A stretch of 35,494 nt of DNA from the IMG/VR virus record IMGVR_UViG_3300042876_000459, positions 1 to 35,494 of that record. The stretch is one strand, 5' to 3'. This stretch comes from a virus. Each line of letters starts with the position of its first letter. Position 1 is the first letter of the stretch. The translations under genes were made by a program, and so were the position numbers. Below, piece after piece: positions 6,945 through 16,058 of this stretch. Below the pieces are notes generated by a model, which was not told the DNA's origin, did not search any database, and saw nothing but the letters and a program-made list of their open reading frames with translations.

Positions 6945-8708
6945 GTGGCAGACGGCGCAAGTTTCGAGTTGAGCATTGAGGCTAGGTCGGTCGGCGTAGA
7001 CACGTCGGCCGAGCAGCTAAATTCCCTTGCCGATAGGCTCGATGCTGCTGCTGCTGTGTCCACGAACTTCGATAACGCCATTGAGCGCACTAGGCAATTG
7101 CTTACCGACGCAGCTGCTGCGTCTACCGCTGCTGCTGATGCTGTCGCTGCTGGAGAGAGCAAGTTCAAGCAGCTTGAGCGCGCCGCTACCAATGCGGCCA
7201 AGGAAGTAGACAAGGTTGGCAAGGCTGGCAAGGACACCACAGAGCTACAAGCGAAAGCTGCTGCTGCTGCTGCCGCCGTGCAGGCTGAAGCTACAGCTCT
7301 AGACAAGTTGAGAGCGGCAAGCAAGTCCGCAAGCGACGAGCAGAAACGCCTTGAAGGAACGCTAAAATCGCTTGAGAGTGCAGCCAACCAAAGCGCCAAG
7401 AGCGTCGCCAACGGTGGCGTGTCCGTCGACGCGTTGATGAAGTCAGGCAAGGCTGCGCTTGGCCCAATGGGTGGTCTGTTCGAGAAGGCAGAACTTCTCA
7501 AGGGCGCGTTCGCAGGAGGTGGCTGGCAGGCAATCCTAGCTGGTGGAGCTGTCGCTGCTGTTGCTGCGCTTGCTGCTGCGTTCGTTGCGTTGGGCGTTGG
7601 GCTGGTAAAGGCGTACTTCGGGCTCGCCAAACTGGCAGTTACAACGAACGTCAAGGCGATGAAGGCGCTCGATGAGATAGCGAAGAAGGCCGAAAAGGAC
7701 TTCTCAAAGCTATTCTCAGGAGTTCGCGTCGACACGTTCATAGCTGCCTACAAGGATGTCGCAAGCCTACTAGACGAAAGCTCCAGCGCAGCGCAAGGCG
7801 TCAAGGCAATCCTGTCCACGATGCTGAATCCGTTGTTTGACAGCGCTGCCACCATCGGCCCCATCGTCAAGGAGTTCCTCCGAGGCATCGTTCTTGGTGC
7901 GTTGCTCGCTGCAATTGCTGCGGTACGGCTTCGAAACGCAATAGCTGAGGTCATTCCAGAAGGCATCTTTGCGAACGTCGACCTGCTGTCGTCTGCGCTA
8001 GACGCTGGGAAGTATGCGTTCTTCGCTGTAATTGCAGTGGTTGGACTGCTCACTGTTGCGTTCGGCGCGCTGCTAGTAGTGCTAGCGTTGGTTGTAATAG
8101 CAGGAATGCTGCCTGTTATAATGCTCGTCGCGCTTGCCGCTGCGTTCGCGTTCCTGGCATACGTCATCTACGACTCTATATCGTCAGGCCTTGCCATCAT
8201 CGCAGACTTCGCAAGCTCTGCAGCCGATTACCTTGGCTCGCTAGCTGAAGCTGCGTATGAGGCAGGGGCAAACATCATCCAAGGCCTGCTTGATTCAATT
8301 GCGTCAGGGACTGGGATGGTGCTGGCAGCGCTGCAGAACCTAGGTGCCGGCGCCATGAACGCGCTCAAGTCGGCACTCGGAATCGCGAGCCCATCGAAGT
8401 TCGCACTTGAGTTCGGGCAGAACGTGACTGGAACGTTTGCAGACACAGTGGAGTCAGGTGCCGACGAAACCAACGCGGCGCTTGAGTCTATGGCAGAGCC
8501 TCCTGACATGCCGTCGAACCTATCCTCGCAGGCTGCAAGCGGACGGCAGGCAGCCTCGAGCCAGTCTACAAGCTCGGTGTCTATCACTGGTCCGTTCAAT
8601 TTCTACGGGGTCCAGGGTGCCGAGGACGCTGAGTCCAGGTTCGAGGCAATGCTAACAAGGGCGCTAGAGGGCGATGTCCTGGCGCTAGGTGGAGAGGTGC
8701 CAGCATGA
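6945..8708 (+). CDS. Tail tape measure protein
   Basis: 587 residues starting at GTG, 3 bases after the frameshifted chaperone stop, with AAAAGG upstream. The N-terminal third is an Ala-rich coiled coil (about residues 20-160). Hydrophobic segments lie near 190-230 and 345-410, and a C-terminal GIASPSKFALEFGQNV motif is typical of tape measure proteins. It sets tail length and is injected with the DNA; at about 1.5 angstrom per residue the tail would be near 90 nm. The poly-Ala and Ala-Val tracts are encoded by repetitive GCT/GCC codons. The end overlaps the next start by 4 bases. Confidence 0.88.
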   Translation: MADGASFELSIEARSVGVDTSAEQLNSLADRLDAAAAVSTNFDNAIERTRQLLTDAAAASTAAADAVAAGESKFKQLERAATNAAKEVDKVGKAGKDTTELQAKAAAAAAAVQAEATALDKLRAASKSASDEQKRLEGTLKSLESAANQSAKSVANGGVSVDALMKSGKAALGPMGGLFEKAELLKGAFAGGGWQAILAGGAVAAVAALAAAFVALGVGLVKAYFGLAKLAVTTNVKAMKALDEIAKKAEKDFSKLFSGVRVDTFIAAYKDVASLLDESSSAAQGVKAILSTMLNPLFDSAATIGPIVKEFLRGIVLGALLAAIAAVRLRNAIAEVIPEGIFANVDLLSSALDAGKYAFFAVIAVVGLLTVAFGALLVVLALVVIAGMLPVIMLVALAAAFAFLAYVIYDSISSGLAIIADFASSAADYLGSLAEAAYEAGANIIQGLLDSIASGTGMVLAALQNLGAGAMNALKSALGIASPSKFALEFGQNVTGTFADTVESGADETNAALESMAEPPDMPSNLSSQAASGRQAASSQSTSSVSITGPFNFYGVQGAEDAESRFEAMLTRALEGDVLALGGEVPA

Positions 8709-9256
8709 CATCGCCAGCAACCGACCCAGGCCTCTACGATGTCATTGTGTTCGACGGCGGAGTGTCCCCTGGCATAGTCACATTGAGCGGCCACAAGCGC
8801 GAGCAGAAGCTAGATGTCAAGGACGCTGACGGTCAGAAGGGTGCAAGCACTAGCTGGAAGGGCGAGAAGGTAGGCAAGTTCACGGCAACGTTCGAGCTTG
8901 TCTACGACCCAATCGAAGGCATTGATGACTTCTCAGCCTGGGACATCTTCGTTGAAAAGCTATGGTCCACCGTGCCGCCGAAGTCTGGCGAAAAGCCTGT
9001 AGCTAAGGATATCTGGCACCCCGACCTGGAGCGAAATCACTATCGCTCAGTGATTTTGGACACCATGGGCGAGATGGTTCACACGAAGCCAGGATTAGCC
9101 AAGGTCTCGGTAGTGTTGAGCGAGTACTATCCGCCGAAACCTGCCAAGACAGGCGGCGCTAGCGGTAGCAAGAAAGGCGCTGAGGACCCGAACGATCCGC
9201 TAGTCAAGGCTCGTAAGGAGCTTGAGGACGTTATCAATGAGGGCAAGACGCCATGA
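8705..9256 (+). CDS. Tail/baseplate protein following the tape measure
   Basis: 183 residues. The beta-rich N-terminal domain (YDVIVFDGGVSPGIVTLSGHKREQKLDVKDADGQKG) has the look of tube-like or hub-adaptor proteins that cap the tail tip. A Pro/Lys/Gly linker (about 145-165) and a short charged helix (PLVKARKELEDVINEG) end it. It occupies the place of Mu gpN (gp43), which bridges tube and hub. I do not recognise a specific family. Coupled at both ends by ATGA overlaps. Confidence 0.5.
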   Translation: MTSPATDPGLYDVIVFDGGVSPGIVTLSGHKREQKLDVKDADGQKGASTSWKGEKVGKFTATFELVYDPIEGIDDFSAWDIFVEKLWSTVPPKSGEKPVAKDIWHPDLERNHYRSVILDTMGEMVHTKPGLAKVSVVLSEYYPPKPAKTGGASGSKKGAEDPNDPLVKARKELEDVINEGKTP

Positions 9257-9495
9257 GAATCGTCGTCAAGGGCTCTCCTCCAAGCATTGGGCCTCAGGCA
9301 CCGGGCATGCCGTCAATACATGGTATTCTGCCAACAATCGTTGATGCAGAGATCTATGATGACTGCGGAACACCAATAACAGGCGTGGTTGGGCCAATCG
9401 ACATTCACATATCTGGCGATCCAAACGAGCCAATCGTTGCTACTCTAAGGTGTCTGGTGACATCGCTGGACATCGAATGCGAGGAGAAGCCATGA
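9253..9495 (+). CDS. Small baseplate-region protein of unknown function
   Basis: 80 residues with no signal or membrane segment. It is Pro/Gly/Ile-rich (SPPSIGPQAPGMPSIHGILPT) and strand-rich in its second half. It is locked between two baseplate genes by 4-base overlaps at both ends, so it is very likely translated and part of tail-tip assembly. No family recognised. Confidence 0.6.
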   Translation: MRIVVKGSPPSIGPQAPGMPSIHGILPTIVDAEIYDDCGTPITGVVGPIDIHISGDPNEPIVATLRCLVTSLDIECEEKP

Positions 9496-10625
9496 GTACA
9501 GCAACACTAGCTGGCTCCTCATGCACGCGCGTTCGAGTCCACCTGCCTAGCTGGGGCCTGTGGTGGGCGGATTGCGAGCTTGACTCTGAGGCAGACCTCA
9601 GCGGCTCTGTGACGCTTGTCCTTGCCGACATGACGCTAGTTGGTGCGGTAATATCAGGAGGAGCGTGGCAGGGACGAAGCTCCTACCGCATCGTTGGAGG
9701 CGCTGGTGGATGGTGCCAGTCTATCCCAGCCAAGGCATACGTGAACGATGCCGGGGTCAAGATTTCTAAGGTAGCGCAGGACGCTGCTGAAGCTGTAGGC
9801 GAGACGCTTGCGGACGTTCCCACCGGCACGTGCGGCCTGGCGTTCGACCGGTTCGAGGGCCCAGCTTCTAACGTGTTACACTTGGTGGCGCCACAGTCCT
9901 GGTACGTTGGCGAGGACGGAGTTACTAGGTTCGGAGCGCGGGCTGCGTCTACCCTGTCGAGTTCATACGTTGTCGAGAGCGCGGACATAGCTGGTGGCTA
10001 CCTGTCGCTGATGGCGGACTCGATTGCTGCTATCGTCCCAGGCGTGGTTGTGGAGTCGGTATCGGCCGTCGATGTCGTGCATACTCTGGACTCGTCGAAG
10101 CTGCGCTCTCAAATCTGGGGCTCTGCGTTCGGCTCCGTCACCAAACGGCTTGCCGCGTGGTCTCGCATTATCGAGCAGCTGCGCCCATTCGACCGGTATC
10201 GTGGGACGTGGGAGTATCGCGTTGTCTACCAGAACGGCGAGCGGCTAGACCTGCAGCCTGCAGCGTCCAGGTTCGGCCTTCCAGACCTGCGTTCCGTGCG
10301 CGTGCGACCTGGATTGGCAGGGTGTCGAGCTGATGTTACGCTAGGCTCGCTGGTGCTGGTCACGTTCGTCAATGCTGACCCGTCCAGGCCCGTGGTGATA
10401 GCGTTTGACGACCCTGATTCGGTAGGGTTCGAGGCTACTCGGATCGACCTCGCCGGCGACGAGGACACTGCCCCCATCGTGGACTTCGCTGGCAGGGTAG
10501 TCCGGTACGGCGATGTTATCTGCATGCCCACCGGCACGGCTGCCACGCCTATCCTGTATCAGGTGTCGGGAACGGCTGCGCTGACTCCTAGCCCAGTCCT
10601 TGTTGCGTCGAGGGTGCGAGCATGA
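9492..10625 (+). CDS. Baseplate hub / spike-like protein
   Basis: 377 residues from the ATG at 9492, which overlaps the previous stop (ATGA); earlier in-frame codons lie inside that gene. The N-terminal part is strand-rich (RVRVHLPSWGLWWADCEL) and the middle is hub-like. The C-terminal third contains LGSLVLVTFVNADPSRPVVIAF, the OB-fold pattern of baseplate assembly protein V/Mu gp45 and related spikes, where a G..V.V.F..GDP..P.V motif recurs. It probably combines hub and spike-base roles (Mu gp44/gp45). No separate spike gene follows. Confidence 0.65.
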   Translation: MSTATLAGSSCTRVRVHLPSWGLWWADCELDSEADLSGSVTLVLADMTLVGAVISGGAWQGRSSYRIVGGAGGWCQSIPAKAYVNDAGVKISKVAQDAAEAVGETLADVPTGTCGLAFDRFEGPASNVLHLVAPQSWYVGEDGVTRFGARAASTLSSSYVVESADIAGGYLSLMADSIAAIVPGVVVESVSAVDVVHTLDSSKLRSQIWGSAFGSVTKRLAAWSRIIEQLRPFDRYRGTWEYRVVYQNGERLDLQPAASRFGLPDLRSVRVRPGLAGCRADVTLGSLVLVTFVNADPSRPVVIAFDDPDSVGFEATRIDLAGDEDTAPIVDFAGRVVRYGDVICMPTGTAATPILYQVSGTAALTPSPVLVASRVRA

Positions 10626-11029
10626 CAACCGACTTCGGCAAGGATTCGCTGTGCGTGAACGCTCTATATTCAGGGCGCTTCGCCACAGGTACGCGGCTGG
10701 TTGCGCAGCGACTATACCATGCCCTCACAACGCCTCGTGGGAGCCTTCGAGGTTCGGAAGCACACCTCTCATGGGGAGATGACCTGACGGAGCTTGTGGG
10801 AGCCAACGGAGGCAGGGACACCGAAGCTGCCATCCGAGCCAAGGTGTCGCGAGCCGCTGGCCTTGACGACCAGATCCGAAGCGTCGAAACCACAATCGTC
10901 AGCTCGCAGAACAGCATGGGAGCCCACACGCACGAGGTTACGGTTGTCGGTACCACGGCAACTGGACCGTTCAGGCTCGTGCTTGCCATATCCGAAGTGA
11001 CGGTCGAACTAATAGGGATGAGTGCATGA
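10622..11029 (+). CDS. Baseplate wedge protein, gp25/Mu gp46-like
   Basis: 135 residues. RLVAQRLYHALTTPRGSL near residues 25-42 is the signature of gp25-like wedge proteins, in which a helix and then TPRG.. precede a short strand; the partner helix AAIRAKVSRAAGLDDQIRSVE follows. Members join the sheath base to the wedge and prime sheath polymerisation. Its order directly before the gpJ-like gene agrees with Mu (gp46-gp47). Coupled by ATGA on both sides. Confidence 0.72.
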   Translation: MTTDFGKDSLCVNALYSGRFATGTRLVAQRLYHALTTPRGSLRGSEAHLSWGDDLTELVGANGGRDTEAAIRAKVSRAAGLDDQIRSVETTIVSSQNSMGAHTHEVTVVGTTATGPFRLVLAISEVTVELIGMSA

Positions 11030-12192
11030 CAACGCTTGACGATCTCATCGTTCAAGAGACCAAGGACACCATCCTTGCAAGAGGCCTTGGCTTTGCTACA
11101 ACGCTTGGTGTCCCTGTCACCTCGTGGCAGGTAGGCGACCCGACGGAAGCGCTGTTCCACTTCGTTGCTGAGATCCTCGAAACAGTCGAGGAAGTAGCTG
11201 CAAACTACACCAAGTCGGCGTTTCTGGACATAGCGGCCGAGGACTCGACGCTTTACGATTGGCTTGTAATAGTAGCGGATCAAGTCTACGGCTACACGGC
11301 AAGCGCGGCCACCTACTCGACGTGCACGGTGCGACTCACGAACGGAGGAGGAGGCCTATACGTATTCGACCCTGGCGACGTAACGGTCAAGGATAGCACT
11401 ACTGGCACCACGTTCCACAATACGACAGGTGGGACTCTGGCTAGCGGCCCCGCAACTACGCTCGACCTGACGTTCGTGGCCGACACAGCAGGCACCGATG
11501 GTTCGTCTGGGATAGGCGACATCGATACCATGGTCACAACCTATCTAGGCGTGACATGCGCGAATACTACGGTTGCTCTTGGAGTGGACGCTGAGTCTGC
11601 TGCGAGCATCGTCGACGGTTGCCGCGCCAAGCTAGGCTCGCTTTCGCCTAACGGGCCTGCTGATGCCTACGCATACGTTGCCTTGAACTCCGAATTGACG
11701 ACCTCAACGGTTGCCACGAAGGTGCGCGTGACTGGAGATTCGGCCACAGGCAACGTATCGATCGTTGTCGCAAGCGACGCTGGGACTGTAGGTGGAGGAG
11801 ACCTGACGCTCATCCAGGCTGCCATTGATGAATGGGCCACCCCGCTGTGCGTGACGGCCACCGTTACGAGCGCTACCGGAGTTACCATCCCAGTCACCTA
11901 CGAAATCTCAGCCTACACTTCGTGGGGGCTTACTGACGCTGAGGTAGAGCAGGCCGTAGAGGATTCTCTTGCTGCATGGTTCGCAGACCGCCCAATCGGT
12001 GGAGACATCATCCCGCCTGCAACAGTCGGCTTGATCCAGGTCAACATGCTTGAAGCAGCCATTCGAGAGACATCCAACAAAATCATCGCTGTTTCTGTGA
12101 CTGCTCCTGCTACCTATACGACTCTAACCGCGTCACAGGTTGCAGTGCTTGGGACGTGTACTGCTACGATTGATTGGGTGGACGACCCATGA
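11026..12192 (+). CDS. Baseplate protein J-like (Mu gp47)
   Basis: 388 residues. The N-terminal helical part (WQVGDPTEALFHFVAEILETVEEVAANY, then FLDIAAEDSTLYDWL) and a central beta domain with TVRLTN and DVTVKDSTTG match the baseplate J family. The C-terminal domain with an ALGVDAESAASIVDGCRAKL helix and GDIIPPATVGLIQ also fits. It builds the outer wedge of the contractile baseplate. Size is very close to gpJ/gp47. Overlaps by 4 bases link it to both neighbours. Confidence 0.87.
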   Translation: MTTLDDLIVQETKDTILARGLGFATTLGVPVTSWQVGDPTEALFHFVAEILETVEEVAANYTKSAFLDIAAEDSTLYDWLVIVADQVYGYTASAATYSTCTVRLTNGGGGLYVFDPGDVTVKDSTTGTTFHNTTGGTLASGPATTLDLTFVADTAGTDGSSGIGDIDTMVTTYLGVTCANTTVALGVDAESAASIVDGCRAKLGSLSPNGPADAYAYVALNSELTTSTVATKVRVTGDSATGNVSIVVASDAGTVGGGDLTLIQAAIDEWATPLCVTATVTSATGVTIPVTYEISAYTSWGLTDAEVEQAVEDSLAAWFADRPIGGDIIPPATVGLIQVNMLEAAIRETSNKIIAVSVTAPATYTTLTASQVAVLGTCTATIDWVDDP

Positions 12193-12989
12193 GTAACAAG
12201 TTCCGAGGACTATTCGAGAAGCTCCTGCCGTGGTGGCTGCAATCAGGGGATGGTGGAGCCGTATCGTATTCGCTCGGACTGATGCTAGACTTGTTTGCCG
12301 AGCGCATGCTGCTCAGCCTGAAGGCTCGCTTCCCTGACTATGCCCCGTCAGACGCTTTGACGCAGCTCAGCCGGGACAGGAAGATCGTTCGAGGTCGCAA
12401 CGAAAGCGATGCAGCGTTCGCGGTCAGGCTCAAGCTATGGTTGGACTCCCACAGGATTCGAGGAAACCCGTTCGCACTGATGAAGCAGTTGCGCGCCTAC
12501 TGTCAAACTGACCTTCTAATCAGGACTGTGGACAGGCGAGGGAATTGGTTCGAGATCGCGGCGGACGGGACGCAGACTGTTTACAGAGCCGTAGGTAACT
12601 TCGATTGGGATGGCACTGCAGCCACGTCGTGGTCGAGGTTCTGGGTCATTATCTACCCTAACGGTGGGACCGTACCGTGGGCTCCGTCAGGCGTTTTGGG
12701 AGCTACTAACCCGACGCTGTGGGGAACTGGAAAAGTGCTCGGCTCGGCAGGCAGGACCATAGGGACTACTGCGACATCATCGGACGTTGCAGCGGTTAGA
12801 ACGATCTGCAAGCAGTGGAAGCCAGCGAATGCTATCTGCGAGTGGATTATCATCGCCTACGATGAGACGTTCTTTGCTCCTGCTGAGTCAGGCCCTGTAG
12901 GGTACTTCGGTAACTGGGGCCGCGAAGTCGCAGGAAACTACGTGCCGATCCGCTCGTGGACGGCTGCATATTGGAAGGGGCCGACATGA
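12189..12989 (+). CDS. Tail protein I / Mu gp48-like baseplate-fibre connector
   Basis: 266 residues from the ATG at 12189, chosen for its ATGA overlap with the gpJ-like stop. The N-terminal helical part (FRGLFEKLLPWWLQSGDGGAVSYSLGLMLD) and position right after gpJ match tail protein I/gp48-type proteins that attach fibres to the wedge. The second half, with repeated Trp and Gly (SWSRFWVIIYPNGGTVPW, CEWIIIAYDETFF), is a beta domain common in fibre-linked proteins of environmental phages. Exact family uncertain. Confidence 0.65.
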   Translation: MSNKFRGLFEKLLPWWLQSGDGGAVSYSLGLMLDLFAERMLLSLKARFPDYAPSDALTQLSRDRKIVRGRNESDAAFAVRLKLWLDSHRIRGNPFALMKQLRAYCQTDLLIRTVDRRGNWFEIAADGTQTVYRAVGNFDWDGTAATSWSRFWVIIYPNGGTVPWAPSGVLGATNPTLWGTGKVLGSAGRTIGTTATSSDVAAVRTICKQWKPANAICEWIIIAYDETFFAPAESGPVGYFGNWGREVAGNYVPIRSWTAAYWKGPT

Positions 12990-13549
12990 GTACGAACTAC
13001 ACTCCTGCAGCAACAGACCACGCTACCATACCAATCCCTGACGATGGGGACGACGCGGTAGCGCTTTCGTTTTCTCCTGCATACGAAGCTCTTGCGGACA
13101 ACATCGAGTTTACGCGAGGGCAGTACAAGGAAGTGTCATTCAACATGTATGCCAGCGCTGCATACACGGCGCTGGTGGAAACGAACTCTCACACGTATGG
13201 GACTGGCGATTACAACATCAACTCCTCAGGGATAGCCGTTCGGACTGGCGATGTTATTGACATAAGCCTGAACTGCAATCTGGTGACAGGAGCTTCAATC
13301 ACGCATGGTTACGTGAGGCTAGCTACCCAAATAGGGGCCGGAGCTGTAACTGCTATTGATGGTTCAGAGACAATATGCCAGGAGTCATTGAACGTCCCGT
13401 TGCACATGCGAGCTACCAAAGAGCTTGTGTTCATCGGAGGCCCGAGCACGGTGAAGGTTTGGGTTCAGGCACTAACAATTGCTGGATCTAACAACGTGAC
13501 TGTGGACGGCCCATTCAACGCAACGATCTCGATACGGAGGGCGCTGTGA
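12986..13549 (+). CDS. Putative tail fibre / appendage protein
   Basis: 187 residues from ATG 12986 (ATGA overlap). It is strand-rich with no membrane segment: an N-terminal Thr/Asp-rich arm ([19 protein letters not shown]), then a beta-sandwich-like body ending [16 protein letters not shown]. The region holds only fibre-type genes from here to 17587, so a role in the distal tail or receptor contact is likely. No family recognised. Confidence 0.55.
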   Translation: MSTNYTPAATDHATIPIPDDGDDAVALSFSPAYEALADNIEFTRGQYKEVSFNMYASAAYTALVETNSHTYGTGDYNINSSGIAVRTGDVIDISLNCNLVTGASITHGYVRLATQIGAGAVTAIDGSETICQESLNVPLHMRATKELVFIGGPSTVKVWVQALTIAGSNNVTVDGPFNATISIRRAL

Positions 13550-13890
13550 CCAAGGCTGCCTACGACGCGACCATTAGTGCTACACTAGCAGGGCCGGCAG
13601 GTCCTGCTGGAGCGATGGGAGCCGTAGGACCAACCGGCCCCACTGGTCCAACCGGGCCTACAGGGCCGACTGGAGCGACAGGGGCTACAGGAAGCGTTGG
13701 TCCAACCGGGCCTACAGGGGCCACGGGCAGCGCTGGAGCCACAGGAGCAACGGGGCCTGACGTGTCATTGTATCCTGACTATTCAATACCTTACTGGAAT
13801 GGTTCTGCGTGGACCTATCTAGAACTGGCCGTTGGGTTGTCGTTGGTCCTTAGGCACGATGGTTCAGCCCCATATTGGGAGGTTCTTTGA
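13546..13890 (+). CDS. Collagen-like fibre protein 1
   Basis: 114 residues, GTG start in a GTGA overlap. A short N-terminus ([15 protein letters not shown]) leads into about 19 consecutive Gly-X-Y triplets (residues ~16-72), mainly GPT, GPA and GAT. A ~42-residue C-terminal domain ([19 protein letters not shown]) probably serves as a trimerisation or tip domain. Gly-X-Y repeats of this type form collagen-like triple helices in phage fibres. The Thr-rich Y position, in place of hydroxyproline, is usual for bacterial and phage versions. Confidence 0.8.
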   Translation: MTKAAYDATISATLAGPAGPAGAMGAVGPTGPTGPTGPTGPTGATGATGSVGPTGPTGATGSAGATGATGPDVSLYPDYSIPYWNGSAWTYLELAVGLSLVLRHDGSAPYWEVL

Positions 13891-14216
13891 TGGCATGGAT
13901 CGACGGAATCTCTGGTAGCACAGGCCCCACCGGTCCCACTGGCCCTGCAGGACCTTATGGCCCAACAGGCCCGACAGGGGCAAGCCCGACAGGACCGACG
14001 GGCCCTACCGGAAGTGCTGGCGCTACGGGCCCCACTGGTCCCACCGGCCCCACTGGTTCTACGGGCCCCACCGGCGCTGGCCCTACCGCTGCTGCGTCAG
14101 TCATATTCTACGTATATAGCGGCGCGCTCGTAGCGTTGCAAGGGAGTGAGGGGCAAGTAGTCCTTGGAACCAACTACGAGACAAACAAGGACATCACATG
14201 GGGAGCCGAGCCATGA
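13890..14216 (+). CDS. Collagen-like fibre protein 2
   Basis: 108 residues from ATG 13890, which overlaps the previous stop (TGATG). It opens [10 protein letters not shown], almost the same as the start of the next gene ([11 protein letters not shown]), then has about 19 Gly-X-Y triplets. One break (GAS PT GPT, near residue 36) breaks the triplet phase. The C-terminal ~40 residues ([18 protein letters not shown]) are hydrophobic and strand-like, without collagen repeats. A phase break usually introduces a kink in a triple helix. Confidence 0.78.
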   Translation: MAWIDGISGSTGPTGPTGPAGPYGPTGPTGASPTGPTGPTGSAGATGPTGPTGPTGSTGPTGAGPTAAASVIFYVYSGALVALQGSEGQVVLGTNYETNKDITWGAEP

Positions 14217-14548
14217 CATGGCTTGACTCTATACTAGAGGGCAGCAACGTTGCCGGCCCGACTGGCCCGACAGGCGCCACAGGCCCGACAGGTCCGACGG
14301 GTCCCACAGGTGCCACAGGCCCGACAGGTCCGACGGGTCCCACAGGAGCTACAGGCCCGACAGGGGCCACCGGTAGCGCTGGAGCCACAGGAGCAACGGG
14401 GCCAGCGGGCCCTGACACTACTGGATGGGCAGCTGGGGACATGATCGGGACAAACGGTAGCGGCACTACAATTAGAATCCCTGGGGTTGCTGGCTCGACA
14501 CATCTAAAGATCTCAAGTGGTACGCCCACCTGGACGGAGTTCTCATGA
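14213..14548 (+). CDS. Collagen-like fibre protein 3
   Basis: 111 residues. The ATG at 14213 is preferred over 14198 because it gives the standard ATGA overlap and an N-terminus ([11 protein letters not shown]) that aligns with the previous gene. About 18 unbroken Gly-X-Y triplets follow, including a near-exact 36-base tandem repeat at 14276-14347. The C-terminal domain ([17 protein letters not shown]...WTEFS) is unrelated to those of the two sister genes. Shared repeats with distinct tips suggest different minor fibres or tips on one fibre type. Confidence 0.78.
   Translation: MTWLDSILEGSNVAGPTGPTGATGPTGPTGPTGATGPTGPTGPTGATGPTGATGSAGATGATGPAGPDTTGWAAGDMIGTNGSGTTIRIPGVAGSTHLKISSGTPTWTEFS
14276..14347 (+). 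repeat. Two copies of a 36-base collagen-coding repeat
   Basis: Units 14276-14311 and 14312-14347 are almost identical and encode [12 protein letters not shown] blocks. A separate stretch of more than 25 bases (AGCGCTGGAGCCACAGGAGC and onward) is shared between this gene near 14377 and the first collagen-like gene near 13731. This indicates exchange or duplication at the DNA level. Confidence 0.7.
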
Positions 14549-15330
14549 GCTTTATTAGCGGGATACTCAACAAGATTTACACGCAGCGCGATGGCAGGGT
14601 CCCAGTACTTGAGGATCCTGCAGGCAACGCTGTCAACGCGCAAGGAAACACGGCAGGCGCTCAGCTCGTGGACTTGGCTGGGTCGACAATCCCACTGCCA
14701 AGCGGAGCGGCCACAGAATCGACGCTGTCAACGCGCGCGTCAGAAGCCACGGTAGCCACGCTAGCGACTCAGGCAACGCTAGCAACGCGAGCCACCGAAG
14801 CCACGCAGCTTCTCGTCAAGACGGCTGCAGAATCGCTCGAGTCTGCGCTGGCGACTGATGACGCGGCGATGGGCACTCGCGAAGCATTACCTGCGGCTGG
14901 CATCTACTTGGCCGACCCGTCCGCCGACACCCTCGACAACGGCGACGCGGGGCGCGTGCTTCTGAACGCTCGTCGGATGCCGGTGGTCGACCTTGGCACC
15001 TTGATCGCAGGCGAGGACCAGACGCGAAACAACCTGCACACTACCCCAGGCGGTTCGTTTCTCGCCATTGCAACAGCGGGCACCAACACAGTCAAGACTG
15101 GCGCCGGGACGTTGTGCCGTATCATCGTGACCAAGGTGATTGCGAGCGGAACCATCAAAGTCTACGACAACACGGCAGGCAGCGGCACTGTTATCCTCAA
15201 CACGTTCGGCTGTTCGGCTACCGAGCTGAACTCCAACGTGCCTCACGTCATCGAGATCCACGCCGACTTCGCGACTGGTTGCACGGTCGTTTCCGTTGAA
15301 AACGTCGAATTTACCGTAGTCTACAGGTGA
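14545..15330 (+). CDS. Tail fibre/appendage protein with Ala-Thr heptad stalk
   Basis: 261 residues. It starts [21 protein letters not shown], again with the short hydrophobic-plus-Ile opening seen in the collagen-like neighbours. A stalk at about residues 55-92 repeats ATLxTxAT/ATEAT in 7-residue steps, as expected of a trimeric coiled stalk. The C-terminal domain (from [15 protein letters not shown] to the [10 protein letters not shown] end) is a beta-rich module frequent in phage tail or head appendages. The start overlaps the previous stop (ATGA). Confidence 0.6.
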   Translation: MSFISGILNKIYTQRDGRVPVLEDPAGNAVNAQGNTAGAQLVDLAGSTIPLPSGAATESTLSTRASEATVATLATQATLATRATEATQLLVKTAAESLESALATDDAAMGTREALPAAGIYLADPSADTLDNGDAGRVLLNARRMPVVDLGTLIAGEDQTRNNLHTTPGGSFLAIATAGTNTVKTGAGTLCRIIVTKVIASGTIKVYDNTAGSGTVILNTFGCSATELNSNVPHVIEIHADFATGCTVVSVENVEFTVVYR

Positions 15331-15334
15331 TATT

Positions 15335-15565
15335 ATGGCAGTCACAGTTAGATCGATCGATACCGCAAAAGCGACTGTTGCCGTCACCTGGAGCGACGGA
15401 GAGCAGACTACACTTCATATGGCCGACGAGTTCCTGTTCGGCGCGAATGCTGCGAAACAGCTAGCGCGCGAACTGAAGCGAGTAGATAAAGACCGCACGA
15501 AGAACAAGGGACCGGCAACGACAGCTAGCGCAGTCAACACCGAGCTTGCGAAACCGGACGTGTGA
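15335..15565 (+). CDS. Small protein in the fibre cluster, unknown function
   Basis: 76 residues. The N-terminal half is strand-rich (AVTVRSIDTAKATVAVTWSDGEQTT) and a basic helix follows (KQLARELKRVDKDRTKNKG). It could be a fibre adaptor or a small chaperone for fibre assembly, which are often encoded beside fibre genes, but nothing in it is diagnostic. It begins 4 bases after the previous stop and is followed at once by the next start. Confidence 0.5.
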   Translation: MAVTVRSIDTAKATVAVTWSDGEQTTLHMADEFLFGANAAKQLARELKRVDKDRTKNKGPATTASAVNTELAKPDV

Positions 15566-15566
15566 T

Positions 15567-16058
15567 ATGGGTTCGCTCGTCGACACGGTCACGAACACGC
15601 AGGTCAATATAGACTATGCCCATCATGAGATCCATGATGGCGATGCCTTTTCGTGCACTTACGTTGCCACTGCTTCTGGCGTTGTAATCCACATCAAGAC
15701 AGGCGCGAAGTACGCGCACATCAAGATTCTAGTCGAATGCGCAGTCGGCGTGGTCGGCGCGTTGTATGAGGACCCCACTTCGTCGAACGATGGGACTGGG
15801 CTAACCGAGGTGAATCGCAACCGCAATAGCGCGACATCTCCAACGGTTGCCGTATTCCACACTCCGACAACTTCGAACAATGGCACGCTATTGGAGTCAT
15901 GGGCGAGCGGCAATTCTACCGGAGCAGCGAGGTTCGGCGGTGCGTCGCGCGCTGATGACGAATGGGTCCTCAAGCCGAACGAAAGCTACCTCAAAGTCAT
16001 TACTCCTGACTCGAGCGCACGCGTGGCCGTGCGTTTGGATTGGTACGAGAAATCATGA
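15567..16058 (+). CDS. Putative structural / fibre-associated protein
   Basis: 163 residues from ATG 15567, one base after the upstream stop. The opening block, NIDYAHHEIHDGDAFSC, belongs to a class of phage structural proteins starting with an IDY.HHE.H.G motif. Beta strands follow, including a conserved-looking DPTSSNDGTGLTEVNRNRNS section and a C-terminal RVAVRLDWYE strand. I recall such proteins beside fibre genes in many environmental phages; their role is not known to me. ATGA overlap with the next gene. Confidence 0.55.
   Translation: MGSLVDTVTNTQVNIDYAHHEIHDGDAFSCTYVATASGVVIHIKTGAKYAHIKILVECAVGVVGALYEDPTSSNDGTGLTEVNRNRNSATSPTVAVFHTPTTSNNGTLLESWASGNSTGAARFGGASRADDEWVLKPNESYLKVITPDSSARVAVRLDWYEKS

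Noticed and set aside
6737-7741. 334-residue minus-strand frame opposite the tape measure gene
   Set aside because: Ala/Ser-rich mirror of the tape measure's repetitive GCT/GCC codons; the plus strand has tape measure features and correct synteny.
13600-14400. CRISPR-like direct repeats
   Set aside because: Repeats are in-frame collagen codons without unique spacers of constant length, so not a CRISPR array.
13560-14643. Long Gly/Pro/Val/Ala-rich minus-strand frames opposite the collagen-like genes
   Set aside because: Products such as [14 protein letters not shown] are mirror translations of the plus-strand Gly-X-Y repeats; no ribosome binding sites and they face a continuous plus-strand operon.
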